From contig NZ_GL891980.1 in assembly GCF_000213555.1 (NCBI RefSeq), forward strand, positions 558,001 through 622,000: DNA of 64,000 nt. The letters run 5' to 3'. The position numbers and the translations under genes are program-made. Positions 1 to 9,344 of the stretch are shown piece by piece. The stretch is from Dysgonomonas gadei ATCC BAA-286 (lineage in GTDB: Bacteria; Bacteroidota; Bacteroidia; Bacteroidales; Dysgonomonadaceae). Positions within the stretch are counted from its first letter, which is position 1. Every line of letters begins with the position of its first letter. Below the pieces are notes generated by a model, which made no database searches, was not told the DNA's origin, and saw only the letters and a list, made by a program, of their open reading frames with translations.

Positions 1-2
1 GT

Positions 3-1241
3 AGTGGAGGACAAACCGATTACTGGGCTATCTATCCCTATCTGCCACGGGAGACGAGAGGCTATGTTCCGGCTTTTATAGCAGCTACATATATAATGAA
101 TTATTACGACGAGCATAATATCTGCCCTGCCGAATGTAAAAATCCGGCTTCGATAGATTCTCTGATGATTGACAAGAATGTTCATTTCCAACAGATAGCA
201 GACAACCTGAACGTATCGGTAGATGATTTACGTCAATTCAACCCTCAGTTTAAGAGTGACATCATACCGGGCGATTACAAACACTATTCTTTGAACCTTC
301 CTATCGATAAACTTTCCTTATTTCTGGATAAGAAAGATGATATCTATACATATAAAGCTGACCAGTATCTGACTCACCGTAAAGTAGCAGGTGTTGACGC
401 AGTGGGCGGTAACAGAGCTGCCGGCAACGCAATCACATACAGGGTAAAAAGAGGAGATACATTAGCACGCCTGGCCAGCCGGTATGGAGTTACATCCAGC
501 CAGATAAAACAATGGAACAATCTTGCTTCAAACAAATTAACAGTAGGCAGACGCCTGAAAATTTATAAGCCGGAAGAACCATCCTCAGAAGAACTACTGG
601 CATCAAGCAATACATCATCCGACACCACAGTCGTTTCTGTATCAGGCTTAACCAGAACTGTTTCCATCCCGAAAGAAACCACTACTTATTATAAGATACG
701 TAAAGGCGATACATGGGCAGGCATAGCAAAAAAGAACGGAGTATCAGTCACCGAACTAAAAGGCTGGAACCGCTCAAACAAACTAATTGCCGGAAAACAA
801 CTAAAAATACAGAAGATAGAATATGTAGAAATTCAAGAAGCGGTGAAACTTCCTGAACCGGAACTACCAACAGTAATCATTGATTCAACCTACACTGCGG
901 ATTTGATTGACGGTTATTTAAAGAAAATTGTGCGCGACGAATCCACACTACCTCGCGTCAGAATATCTACGACCGACTCTGACGATTCGGACAGAAAAAA
1001 TGCTGATGATTCAAAAATAATTTATCACAAAGTAAAAATAGGGGAAACCATCACTCAAATTGCAGCCCGTTACAATGTCACTAAAAAAGACATCATAACA
1101 TGGAACAAGCTATCATCCAATATGGCAAAGGTAGGACAACGCCTATTGATACTTCTTCCCGAACAGAATAACAGCGTTCAAACCAGTGATGGAACGCAAG
1201 CCAATACAGAAAATAAATCACTTACTGCAACGAATATGTAA
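3..1241 (+). CDS. mltD: Membrane-bound lytic murein transglycosylase D-like protein with LysM repeats (5' end missing)
   Basis: The reading frame is already open at base 3 and runs to a TAA, so the start and most of the catalytic domain lie outside the window. The first 31 visible residues (ending GYVPAFIAATYIM) match the end of an SLT/MltD lysozyme-like domain. Counting from the methionine at base 96, a degenerate LysM-like stretch lies at about 29-70 and three clear LysM repeats at about 113-157, 197-239 and 309-354, each with a Y-x-V/I-x-x-G-[DE]-T start and a WN motif. LysM binds the glycan backbone, so the protein probably cleaves peptidoglycan in the periplasm. The linkers are Ser/Thr/Glu-rich. 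Family assignment is firm; the exact subtype is inferred because the catalytic Glu is not visible. Confidence 0.85.
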   Translation, partial: SGGQTDYWAIYPYLPRETRGYVPAFIAATYIMNYYDEHNICPAECKNPASIDSLMIDKNVHFQQIADNLNVSVDDLRQFNPQFKSDIIPGDYKHYSLNLPIDKLSLFLDKKDDIYTYKADQYLTHRKVAGVDAVGGNRAAGNAITYRVKRGDTLARLASRYGVTSSQIKQWNNLASNKLTVGRRLKIYKPEEPSSEELLASSNTSSDTTVVSVSGLTRTVSIPKETTTYYKIRKGDTWAGIAKKNGVSVTELKGWNRSNKLIAGKQLKIQKIEYVEIQEAVKLPEPELPTVIIDSTYTADLIDGYLKKIVRDESTLPRVRISTTDSDDSDRKNADDSKIIYHKVKIGETITQIAARYNVTKKDIITWNKLSSNMAKVGQRLLILLPEQNNSVQTSDGTQANTENKSLTATNM

Positions 1242-1266
1242 GTAATTATAAAATAATCTAATGGTT

Positions 1267-1314
1267 AAATCAATTTTTATTATGATGCGAATAGCTCTTA
1301 ATTAAAATTGATTT
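1267..1314. repeat. 11-bp inverted repeat before the rel promoter
   Basis: AAATCAATTTT (1267-1277) is perfectly inverted as AAAATTGATTT (1304-1314), with a 26-base spacer. It lies between the mltD stop and the -7 element of the next gene. It could be an operator or part of an mltD transcription end; the sequence does not decide. Confidence 0.5.
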
Positions 1315-1317
1315 TAC

Positions 1318-1325
1318 TATTTTTG
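1318..1325 (+). promoter_or_regulatory. -7 element of the rel gene
   Basis: TATTTTTG matches the Bacteroidetes -7 consensus TAnnTTTG and lies 18 bases before the ATG at 1344. No good TTTG is found about 20 bases upstream. Its position rules out the longer reading from 1308 as the translation start. Confidence 0.6.
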
Positions 1326-1343
1326 TTTCCTTACTCAAAACTT

Positions 1344-3596
1344 ATGGCAAAAGAGGATACGCATACTCAGGATGATATTTTAATCGAGCAGGAATTTAAT
1401 GCTCTTATCGACGATTACCTAAAGACTAACCATAGGCGTAAAGTCGAAATTATAACAAAAGCTTTTCTTTTCGCAAAGGAAGCCCATAAGGGTGCGCGTC
1501 GTCGTTCTGGAGAGCCTTATATACTACATCCTATTTCTGTAGCCCGTATTGTCTGTGGTGAGATCGGACTTGGATCAACATCCATCTGCGCAGCATTGCT
1601 GCACGATGTAGTGGAAGATACGGAATACACGGTCGAAGACATGAAAGTGCTCTTTGGAGATAAAATAGCGCAGATCGTAGACGGACTCACTAAAATATCG
1701 AGCGGCATGTTCGGAGAGAATGTATCAGCTCAGGCCGAAAACTTCCGCAAGCTATTGCTCACCATGTCGGATGATATACGTGTGATACTGGTCAAAATAG
1801 CAGACCGCCTTCATAATATGCGCACATTGGGCTCCATGGCTCCTGCCAAACAGTATAAGATTGCAGGAGAGACAATGTATATATACGCTCCACTGGCCCA
1901 TCGTTTGGGCCTGTTCGCTATAAAGACAGAACTGGAAGAGCTCAGTTTCAAATGGGAAAACCCCGAGGTATATAAGGATATCCAATATAAACTACAGGCA
2001 ACTTATAAAATAAGATCGGATGTTTATCAGCATTTTGCCAAACCTGTGGTTGACAAACTTAACGAACTCGGCTTTAAATACGAGATCAGAGCACGCGAAA
2101 AGTCGGTCTATTCCATCTGGAATAAAATGCAGGCGAAAGGTGTTCCATTTGAAGAAATATATGATATTTTCGCAGTCCGTATCATTTTTGAGAATGAACC
2201 GGGCATAGATGAAAAAAAACGATGTTGGGATATATATTCGGTCATAACAGACATTTATAAACTTCGCCCCGACAGAATCAGGGATTGGGTGAGCCGCCCA
2301 AAGGCAAACGGATATCAGGCACTACACCTCACCGTAATGGGCCCTGACGGGCAATGGATAGAAATACAAATACGCAGCCGGCGCATGGACGACATTGCTG
2401 AAAAAGGATTCGCCGCACACTGGAAATACAAAGAAGGAAAAATAGAAGAAGATACAGAACTGGATAAATGGCTGAAAACCATTAAAGAAATATTGGAAAG
2501 CCCGAGTCCGAATGCGATGGACTTCCTTGACACGATAAAGCTAAATCTATACTCACAGGAGATCTTTGTTTTCACACCAAAAGGAGAGATAAGAACTTTA
2601 GCGCAAGGGGCAACAGCCCTTGACTTTGCCTATGATCTGCATTCAGACATCGGAGACCATTGTATAGGTGCTAAAGTCAATCATAAGCTGGTCCCTCTCA
2701 GTGAGAAACTAAATAGCGGGGATCAGGTCGAAATCCTTACTTCGAAATCGCAAGTACCAAAATACGAGTGGCTTGGTCTGGTAACAACAGCCAAAGCCCG
2801 TACGAAGATAGAATATGCTCTCAGGAAGCATAAAAGAGAAGTCGCCAAACAAGGTGAAGAACTCTTAATCAAGGCACTCGAAGGTACAACAATTGAGTTG
2901 ACTCCTGCAATCATGGACCAGATGCTGGATTATTATCAGAAACAGACTAAAGAAGACTTATACTACGCAATCGGCAATAACGATATTTCCCTTCCTCAAA
3001 AAATAGAAAAGTTATTGACCTTAAAAAAACAAAACTCCGATAATGTTTTAGTCAAATATATGAAGCAGGCTTTCCATGCTGTAAAAAAGGCAGATAAAGA
3101 CAAAGCCGAAAAGCCGCAGGAATACGAACAAATAAACCCTAAAAAAACATATATCCTCGAAGAAGATTCTTTTAATAAAAACTTCAGAATGCCTACCTGC
3201 TGCAATCCTATACCAGGAGATAAAGTATTCGGTTATCTGAATGACGATAACGAGGTAGACGTACACAGCATACATTGTCCGGTAGGGCTGAAACTGAAAG
3301 CCAGCCACGGAGACAAAATTGTAAATCTGGAATGGGGCAGTTATACGCAATTTCCTTTTCTTACCTCTATTATTGTTACAGGTATAGACAGGATGGGAAT
3401 GCTGAATGATATAACTAAGGTTATCACTGCCGGATCATTAAATATCAAAGGAATGAACATTGAGTCTAATGATGGAGTATTCGAAGGACGGATAATTGTT
3501 TATGTACATGATGTGAACGATTTACAAACATTGTGTTCCCGTATAGCTAAAATAAAAGGTGTAAAAGCAGTAAACAGAAAACAAAGTGGCGCTTGA
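1344..3596 (+). CDS. rel: RelA/SpoT-family (p)ppGpp synthetase/hydrolase
   Basis: This 750-residue protein is the full length of long RelA/SpoT homologues. An N-terminal HD hydrolase domain is intact (HPISVA near residue 62, HDVVEDT from about 87). It is followed by the synthetase domain (RPKANGYQALHLTV, then EIQIRSRRMD). A TGS domain begins at EIFVFTPKGE near residue 410, a Cys-containing zinc-finger-like region has PTCCNPIPGD near 615, and a C-terminal ACT domain starts at TSIIVTGIDRMGM. Both hydrolase and synthetase motifs are present, so a bifunctional stringent-response enzyme is likely, making and degrading the (p)ppGpp alarmone in the cytoplasm. The start at 1344 is chosen because the -7 element at 1318-1325 lies inside the 12-codon longer version and MAKEDTHTQ is a natural N-terminus. 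Bacteroidetes often have a second paralogue, so the symbol is generic. Confidence 0.93.
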   Translation: MAKEDTHTQDDILIEQEFNALIDDYLKTNHRRKVEIITKAFLFAKEAHKGARRRSGEPYILHPISVARIVCGEIGLGSTSICAALLHDVVEDTEYTVEDMKVLFGDKIAQIVDGLTKISSGMFGENVSAQAENFRKLLLTMSDDIRVILVKIADRLHNMRTLGSMAPAKQYKIAGETMYIYAPLAHRLGLFAIKTELEELSFKWENPEVYKDIQYKLQATYKIRSDVYQHFAKPVVDKLNELGFKYEIRAREKSVYSIWNKMQAKGVPFEEIYDIFAVRIIFENEPGIDEKKRCWDIYSVITDIYKLRPDRIRDWVSRPKANGYQALHLTVMGPDGQWIEIQIRSRRMDDIAEKGFAAHWKYKEGKIEEDTELDKWLKTIKEILESPSPNAMDFLDTIKLNLYSQEIFVFTPKGEIRTLAQGATALDFAYDLHSDIGDHCIGAKVNHKLVPLSEKLNSGDQVEILTSKSQVPKYEWLGLVTTAKARTKIEYALRKHKREVAKQGEELLIKALEGTTIELTPAIMDQMLDYYQKQTKEDLYYAIGNNDISLPQKIEKLLTLKKQNSDNVLVKYMKQAFHAVKKADKDKAEKPQEYEQINPKKTYILEEDSFNKNFRMPTCCNPIPGDKVFGYLNDDNEVDVHSIHCPVGLKLKASHGDKIVNLEWGSYTQFPFLTSIIVTGIDRMGMLNDITKVITAGSLNIKGMNIESNDGVFEGRIIVYVHDVNDLQTLCSRIAKIKGVKAVNRKQSGA

Positions 3597-3649
3597 ATAT
3601 TGTATCACGGATAAGAAAAGTAAAGATGCTAAGTTATTTATTATCAAAA

Positions 3650-3681
3650 TTTGGTATAAAAAATTATTTTCACTACTTTTG
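3650..3681 (+). promoter_or_regulatory. Promoter of rimP-nusA
   Basis: TTTG at 3650-3653 and TACTTTTG at 3674-3681 are separated by 20 bases, a textbook Bacteroidetes -33/-7 pair. Transcription should start near 3687, giving a leader of about 50 bases before rimP. Confidence 0.8.
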
Positions 3682-3738
3682 TAATCGAAATAGAGGGAGA
3701 GGAGGCCGTGGCTTCCTCTTTGTTGTTCTTAAAAACAA

Positions 3739-4206
3739 ATGATAGATAAAGATTTTATAAAAGATGTAGCGGACAAATTTTTGCAGGAAACACCGATGTT
3801 TCTTGTAGATGTTACTGTCAGACCCGGTAATATTATTGTTGTGGAAATAGACAGCGATGATAGTATCGGCATCGATGATTGCATTGCGCTCAGCCGTGAC
3901 ATAGAGTCCAGATTGGATAGAGAAGCCGAAGATTTCGAATTGGAAGTAGGTTCTGCCGGTGTTACATCTCCCTTCAAGATACCCCGTCAATATAAAAAAA
4001 ATGAGGGTAACGAAGTCGAAGTTCTTACAAAAGCAGGACAAAAACTTTCCGGCGTACTTAAAACTTCCGACAACAACGGATTTGTAATAACTATTACCAA
4101 AATGGTAAAACCGGAAGGTGCAAAAAAGAAAACGGCATTGGAAGAAGATCTTTCATTTGCCTATGACGAAGTGAAATATACAAAATACTTAATACGATTT
4201 AAATAA
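3739..4206 (+). CDS. rimP: Ribosome maturation factor RimP
   Basis: This 155-residue protein has the usual RimP length and the conserved core around ELEVGSAGVTSPFKIPRQYKKN, the family signature linking the N-terminal domain to the C-terminal SH3-like domain. RimP binds free 30S subunits and is needed for their maturation. It is followed after five bases by nusA and then infB, the widely conserved rimP-nusA-infB order, which supports the call independently. It is first in the transcript from the promoter at 3650-3681. Confidence 0.95.
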   Translation: MIDKDFIKDVADKFLQETPMFLVDVTVRPGNIIVVEIDSDDSIGIDDCIALSRDIESRLDREAEDFELEVGSAGVTSPFKIPRQYKKNEGNEVEVLTKAGQKLSGVLKTSDNNGFVITITKMVKPEGAKKKTALEEDLSFAYDEVKYTKYLIRFK

Positions 4207-4211
4207 CTGTT

Positions 4212-5474
4212 ATGGCTAAAAAGGAAGTTATTAGTATGATCGATACTTTTTCAGAATTTAAGGAACTGAAAAATATCGACAGGATGACAATGATAAGCGT
4301 TCTTGAAGACTCGTTTCGCAATGTAATAGCAAAACTCTTCGGATCGAATGACAATTATGATGTTATTATCAATCCTGATAAAGGAGACCTTGAAATATGG
4401 CGCAACCGTACAATTGTGGAAGATAGCGAATTAGAGGATGAAAATACTCAGATATCTCTTACGGAAGCCCGAAAAATAGATGAAGATTTTGAGGTAGGCG
4501 AAGATGTTACTGACGAAGTTTTCTTCGAAGACTTTGGCCGTCGTGCTATCCTGAATCTGCGCCAGACACTGACTTCGAAAATACTGGAACTCCAGAAAGA
4601 GGGCCTGTATAACCGTTATAAAGAAAAAATCGGTGAAATAGTATCCGGTGAAGTATATCAGATTTGGAAAAAAGAAATACTACTTCTCGATGATGAAAAA
4701 GAAGAACTTCTTTTGCCCAAGACAGAACAGATCCCAAGCGACTTCTTCCGCAAAGGCGAACATGTACGCGCAGTGGTAGAAAGAGTAGAAAACAAGAATA
4801 ACAACCCTAAGATTATTTTATCACGTACATCTCCCGTATTCCTCGAAAGACTGCTTGAGATTGAAGTGCCTGAAATAAACGACGGATTGATAACAATAAA
4901 GAACATTGCCCGCATACCCGGAGAAAGAGCAAAAGTCGCCGTGGAATCATACGACGACCGCATCGACCCTGTCGGAGCCTGCGTGGGGATGAAAGGTTCA
5001 CGTATACATGGTATCGTTCGTGAGTTGCGTAACGAAAACATCGATATCATCAACTATACGCCTAACATGAGTTTGTATATCCAGCGCGCCCTTAGCCCGG
5101 CCAAAATAACTTCCGTAAAACTGAATGAGGAAGAGAAACGTGCCGAAGTGCTACTTCGTCCCGAAGAAGTATCCCTGGCTATCGGTAAAGGAGGTTTCAA
5201 CATCAAGTTGGCTAGTATGCTCACAGGCTACACCATCGATGTATATCGTGACATTGACGACTTTGACGAAGAAGATATCTATCTGGATGAATTCCGCGAT
5301 GAAATTGACGGTTGGGTTATCGACCAATTGAAGAAAATCGGCTGTGTTACAGCCAAGAATGTACTGGCAGCAGACAGGGACAAGCTTATACAAGAAGCAG
5401 ACCTTGAAGAAGATACAGTGGACGAAATATTAGATATTTTGCGTGCAGAATTTGACGATGAAAGTAAGTCCTGA
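4212..5474 (+). CDS. nusA: Transcription termination/antitermination factor NusA
   Basis: This 420-residue protein has the NusA architecture. An RNA-polymerase-binding N-terminal domain covers about residues 1-125. An S1 domain begins near GEIVSGEVYQIWKK. Two KH domains follow, with VGACVGMKGSRIHGIVREL (KH1) and VSLAIGKGGFNIKLASMLTG (KH2). The acidic helical tail at about 375-420 (DEILDILRAEFDDESKS) is short, as is common outside Proteobacteria. NusA travels with RNA polymerase and modulates pausing and termination. It starts five bases after rimP. A second promoter for infB begins immediately after its stop codon. Confidence 0.96.
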   Translation: MAKKEVISMIDTFSEFKELKNIDRMTMISVLEDSFRNVIAKLFGSNDNYDVIINPDKGDLEIWRNRTIVEDSELEDENTQISLTEARKIDEDFEVGEDVTDEVFFEDFGRRAILNLRQTLTSKILELQKEGLYNRYKEKIGEIVSGEVYQIWKKEILLLDDEKEELLLPKTEQIPSDFFRKGEHVRAVVERVENKNNNPKIILSRTSPVFLERLLEIEVPEINDGLITIKNIARIPGERAKVAVESYDDRIDPVGACVGMKGSRIHGIVRELRNENIDIINYTPNMSLYIQRALSPAKITSVKLNEEEKRAEVLLRPEEVSLAIGKGGFNIKLASMLTGYTIDVYRDIDDFDEEDIYLDEFRDEIDGWVIDQLKKIGCVTAKNVLAADRDKLIQEADLEEDTVDEILDILRAEFDDESKS

Positions 5475-5506
5475 TTTGGTTATTCGCTGATTTCTTAATA
5501 CTTTTG
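5475..5506 (+). promoter_or_regulatory. Promoter for infB inside the rimP-nusA-infB cluster
   Basis: TTTG (5475-5478) directly follows the nusA TGA, and TACTTTTG (5499-5506) comes 20 bases later. Spacing and sequence equal those of the rimP promoter. The leader before infB would be about 85 bases. Confidence 0.75.
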
Positions 5507-5598
5507 TATCCGGAGCATCCCGGCAGAATTTACCATTCATGCAAATTATAAGAATATTTACGGGTTCACTGTCCATTTTTTTGATTTAAAAAGAGAAT

Positions 5599-8491
5599 AT
5601 GTCTATAAGATTAATAAAAATATCCAAAGATTTGAATGTAGGGATCAGCAGTCTGGTTGAATTCCTGCATAAAAAAGGATTTGATGTAGAATCAAATCCC
5701 AATGCAAAAGTTGACGGTGAACAACATGAATTACTTGTGAAAGAATTCGGTAATAATGCTGACCTTGAAGCTCTTCTCAGAAATCGTAAAGAAAGAGAGA
5801 GAGAGGTTCTGGCCCCTAAAGAAGCAGAGGATGTTGCTACCTAAAAAACAAGAACCTGAAGAAATTGTAACAGAAGTTCCCGAATCTTTCAAACCACATT
5901 TACAAGTTGTGGATAAAATAGATCTGGATGCACTAAACAAACCTAAAAAGACAGAGGTAAAAGAAGAAGTGGTCATTGAACCGGAAGTAGTCGTTGTTGA
6001 GCCTGTTGCTGAGCCAAAGGTAGAGACACCTCTCCCCGAGCCTACACCTCTTCCCGAACCTGAACCTGTCATTAAAAAAGAAGAAGTAAAAGAAGAACCT
6101 GTGTTGATAGTAGAAAAAAAAGAAGAAGAGCCGAAAGTTTCCACTCCGGTTGTAACACCACCGGTAGTTGAAGAAGAAAAAGAAGAGGACGATATTTTCA
6201 GACTCAACAAAACTACAATCAAATCGAATATTGTGGTTAAAGGTTCCATCGACCTTAGTTCGATCAATGACAAGACTCGTCCTGCCAAGAAGACAAAAGC
6301 AGAGAAGAAAAAAGAACGTCTTGAGAAAGAGCAACAAGATCAGAAAAAGGTAAAAGAAAATACCGTTCGTCTGTTGAAAAAAGAAACCGACGAAGAAGCA
6401 AAAAAACGGAAAGCAAGTAGCGATGAAGCAGAAGATGCCGCTAAGAAAAAACGCAACCGTATAAAGCGAGGTAAAGTAGATATTGAAAAAGGAGTTCCTC
6501 CTCAAGGCGGAGCGGGCAGCGGGCAGCATCATGGTGGCGGCGACCGTACCAAGCATAATCTGCGTAAACCTATCGTTAAGCAGGCTGTGAACGAAGAAGA
6601 CGTTCAAAAGCAAATAAAAGAAACATTAGCCCGTCTGACCGGAAAAGGTGGAAAAAACAAGGGTGCAAAGTACAGAAAAGAAAAGCGTGATGCTTTCTCC
6701 CAAAAATACCAGGAAGAACTGGAAATGCAGGAGCAAGAAAGCAAAACCCTTAAAATCACAGAATTCGTAACAGCGAATGATCTGGCAAACATGATGAATG
6801 TTCCGGTAGTGAAGGTTATCTCCACTTGTATGAGCATCGGTATCATGGTGTCAATCAATCAGCGTCTGGATGCGGAGACTATCAATATCGTCGCTGAAGA
6901 ATTCGGATTTAAAACAGAATATGTAAGTGCAGAAGTCGTTGAAGCCATCAACGAAGAGGAAGATAATGCAGAAGATCTGGAACCTCGTGCGCCGATTGTT
7001 ACAGTAATGGGACACGTAGACCACGGTAAGACTTCATTACTCGACACCATCCGTCAGACCAACGTTATCGCCGGCGAAGCAGGGGGAATCACCCAGCATA
7101 TCGGGGCATACAACGTTAAACTGAAATCGGGACGCCGTATCACATTCCTGGATACTCCCGGACACGAAGCCTTTACGGCGATGCGTGCGCGCGGTGCAAA
7201 AGTGACAGATATCGCGATTATCATTGTGGCTGCCGACGACAATGTCATGCCACAGACGGTAGAGGCAATCAATCATGCTTCTGCGGCTGGTGTGCCTATC
7301 GTTTTTGCGATAAACAAAATAGATAAACCGGGTGCAAACCCCGAAAAGATAAAGGAAACCCTTGCCGGAATGAATTATCTGGTAGAAGACTGGGGTGGAA
7401 AATACCAGTCTCAGGATATTTCAGCTAAACAAGGCTTAGGGGTAGATGAATTATTGGAAAAGGTACTTCTCGAAGCAGAATTACTTGACCTGAAAGCAAA
7501 TCCTAACAGAAGAGCGACAGGTTCGGTTATTGAATCTTCCCTGGATAAAGGTAGAGGATACTTATCCACAGTACTTGTTGAGAACGGTACTCTCAAGAAA
7601 GGAGATATTGTTCTTGCAGGAACATACTTCGGCCGTGTAAAAGCAATGTTCAATGAACGTAATGCCAGCATAGATGCAGCAGCTCCGGCAGCTCCGGCTC
7701 TGATACTAGGATTGAATGGCGCACCACAGGCAGGAGACATATTCCATGTGCTGGAAACAGAGCAGGAAGCTCGTGAAATTGCAACAAAACGCGAGCAATT
7801 GCAGCGCGAACAAGGTCTCCGAACACAAAAGATACTTACACTCGACGATATAGGACGCCGCATCGCTATCGGAAACTTCCAGCAGTTGAATGTAATCGTT
7901 AAAGGTGATGTGGACGGTTCGGTAGAAGCCCTTTCAGACTCCCTGATCAGATTATCGACTGAAGAAATACAGGTAAATGTAATCCATAAAGCTGTTGGTC
8001 AGATATCCGAATCGGATATTGTACTGGCTGCAGCCTCCGATGCCATTATTATCGGATTCCAGGTGCGCCCTTCACAGGCAGCCCGCAGGGCAGCAGAAAA
8101 AGACGGCGTTGAAATTCGTTTGTATTCTATTATATACGATGCTATCGAAGAGGTCAAATCCGCTATGGAAGGTATGCTTTCTCCTGAAATAAAAGAAGTA
8201 TTAACCGGATATGTGGAAGTACGCGAGGTGTTCAAGATCACAAAAGTCGGTACAGTTGCAGGATGTATGGTCAAAGAGGGTAAACTCAAGAGAGCCAACA
8301 AAATACGACTCATACGCGATGGTATTGTTATTTACTCCGGAGAACTGGGTTCACTGAAACGTTTCAAAGACGATGTGAAGGAAGTTGCGGCCGGATATGA
8401 GTGCGGTTTGAATATCCATAATTATAATGATATAAAAATAGGTGACGTTATTGAACCTTTTGAAGAAATAGAGGTAAAGAAAACATTGTAA
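5599..8491 (+). CDS. infB: Translation initiation factor IF-2, apparently frameshifted near base 5840
   Basis: IF-2 is read in two frames. Frame 1 from 5599 gives the conserved N-terminus (SIRLIKISKDLNVGISSLVEFLHKKGF) and ends at a TAA at 5842-5844 after 81 codons. A +1 frame carries everything after it, beginning KKQEPEEIV and running to 8491. The second part has a long Lys/Glu/Pro-rich linker, the GTPase domain (GHVDHGKTSLLDT as G1, DTPGHEAF as G3, NKIDKPGAN as G4), domain II and domain IV through VIEPFEEIEVKKTL. IF-2 delivers initiator tRNA to the 30S subunit and is essential. The break could be a one-base assembly error, a real mutation rescued by internal initiation (ATG at 5831), or recoding. 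The first is most likely. Frame-2 residues before about 5830 look like a shadow reading. Confidence 0.9.
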
Positions 8492-8506
8492 TTAAAAAAT
8501 ATTACA

Positions 8507-8514
8507 TATCTTTG
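8507..8514 (+). promoter_or_regulatory. -7 element upstream of the structured leader and ompH
   Basis: TATCTTTG is a perfect TAnnTTTG. A TTG lies at 8486-8488, 18 bases before. Transcription would begin near 8520, just before the folded region at 8540-8637. Confidence 0.7.
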
Positions 8515-8539
8515 TACCAATTATGAAATAACCTAAGAA

Positions 8540-8637
8540 AAACCAATTGATAGTTGTTGACAAGCAATCTTGCCTTGAAAGTCGGTGGTACTAACCATGC
8601 CACCGAAACACACAACTATCAACAGGTTTAGAGGTTA
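8540..8637 (+). ncRNA. Candidate structured RNA: three-way junction in the ompH leader
   Basis: An 11-bp perfect stem (TTGATAGTTGT at 8547-8557 with ACAACTATCAA at 8612-8622) closes a junction with two hairpins. One is 8561-8566 with 8571-8577 (6 bp, one bulge, loop ATCT). The other is 8582-8590 with 8598-8606 (9 bp including one G-U, 7-base loop CTAACCA). Outside the closing stem, AAACC (8540-8544) can pair with GGTTT (8625-8629) across a 2x2 loop. Loop bases TAACC (8592-8596) could also pair with GGTTA (8633-8637) as a pseudoknot. No TPP, FMN, cobalamin or SAM motif is recognised. It may be a cis-regulator of ompH or a separate small RNA. The fold was judged by eye. Confidence 0.5.
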
Positions 8638-8694
8638 ATCCGTTTCTTCGTCAGATTATATAAGTTGTGTTACTACAAAACAGCAATTATCGTG

Positions 8695-9213
8695 ATGAAA
8701 AAAATCATTTTAATTTCAATTATTGCCCTTTCACTCCTTTTTGTGGAGAATACTGTTGCCCAGACTGTGCAGCAAATAGCCTTTGTAAATTCAAATGAAC
8801 TTCTGGAAGCAATACCCGATAAGGTAACTGCCACAAATACAATCAATGATTTGAATAAAAAGTACAAAGACGAACTGCAAGTGATGCAGAATGATTATAA
8901 TAAAAAATATTCCGATTTTATTTCATATCAGAACTCGATGGCGGACAATGTACGTCTTCGCCGTATGCAGGAGTTGTATGAGCTGGAACGCCAGATAAAC
9001 AACTTTATGAAAGTAGCACAAGACGATATCCAGAATCAGGAACAGATCCTGATCGCACCTTTACGCAAGAAAGTAAAAGATGCCATATATCAGGTAGGAA
9101 TAGAGCAAGGCTTCGTCTGCATTTATGACCTGGCTAATCCGGCCATAGCATTTGTTACACCGGATGCTACAAATGCAACGGATCTTGTAAAGCAAAAGCT
9201 GGGTGTAAGGTAA
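8695..9213 (+). CDS. OmpH/Skp-family periplasmic chaperone
   Basis: This 172-residue protein has a signal peptide (MKKIILISIIALSLLFVENTVAQ) followed by the OmpH/Skp pattern: a short start VQQIAFVNSNELLEAIPD, a long charged coiled coil (about residues 45-125), and a closing beta strand. Skp-like proteins hold unfolded outer-membrane proteins in the periplasm. The ATG at 8695 is preferred over one ten codons upstream because it starts directly at the signal peptide. The gene sits alone behind a long, structured leader and is closed by a strong terminator. Confidence 0.88.
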   Translation: MKKIILISIIALSLLFVENTVAQTVQQIAFVNSNELLEAIPDKVTATNTINDLNKKYKDELQVMQNDYNKKYSDFISYQNSMADNVRLRRMQELYELERQINNFMKVAQDDIQNQEQILIAPLRKKVKDAIYQVGIEQGFVCIYDLANPAIAFVTPDATNATDLVKQKLGVR

Positions 9214-9241
9214 AAATAATAGGATACAAAATAACGATAGT

Positions 9242-9274
9242 AAAATGCTTCTGTAAAAAGAAGCATTTTTTTTT
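9242..9274 (+). terminator. Rho-independent terminator after ompH
   Basis: AAAATGCTTC (9242-9251) pairs with GAAGCATTTT (9260-9269) over an 8-base loop and runs into nine T residues. Confidence 0.85.
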
Positions 9275-9344
9275 GTATCTGGTAGTCGTATGAGTGACAA
9301 TATAGGTTTTCAAAGTATCGGGAGCACAGAATTAATCTTTTCTA

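Noticed and set aside
5731..6613. Long minus-strand open frames opposite infB (Ser/Thr- and Phe-rich)
   Set aside because: They are the antisense of the Lys/Glu-rich IF-2 linker; the composition is explained by its repetitive codons.
8547..8622. Hammerhead-type ribozyme in the three-way junction
   Set aside because: The CUGAUGA core is absent; only isolated GAAA-like bases occur at the junction.
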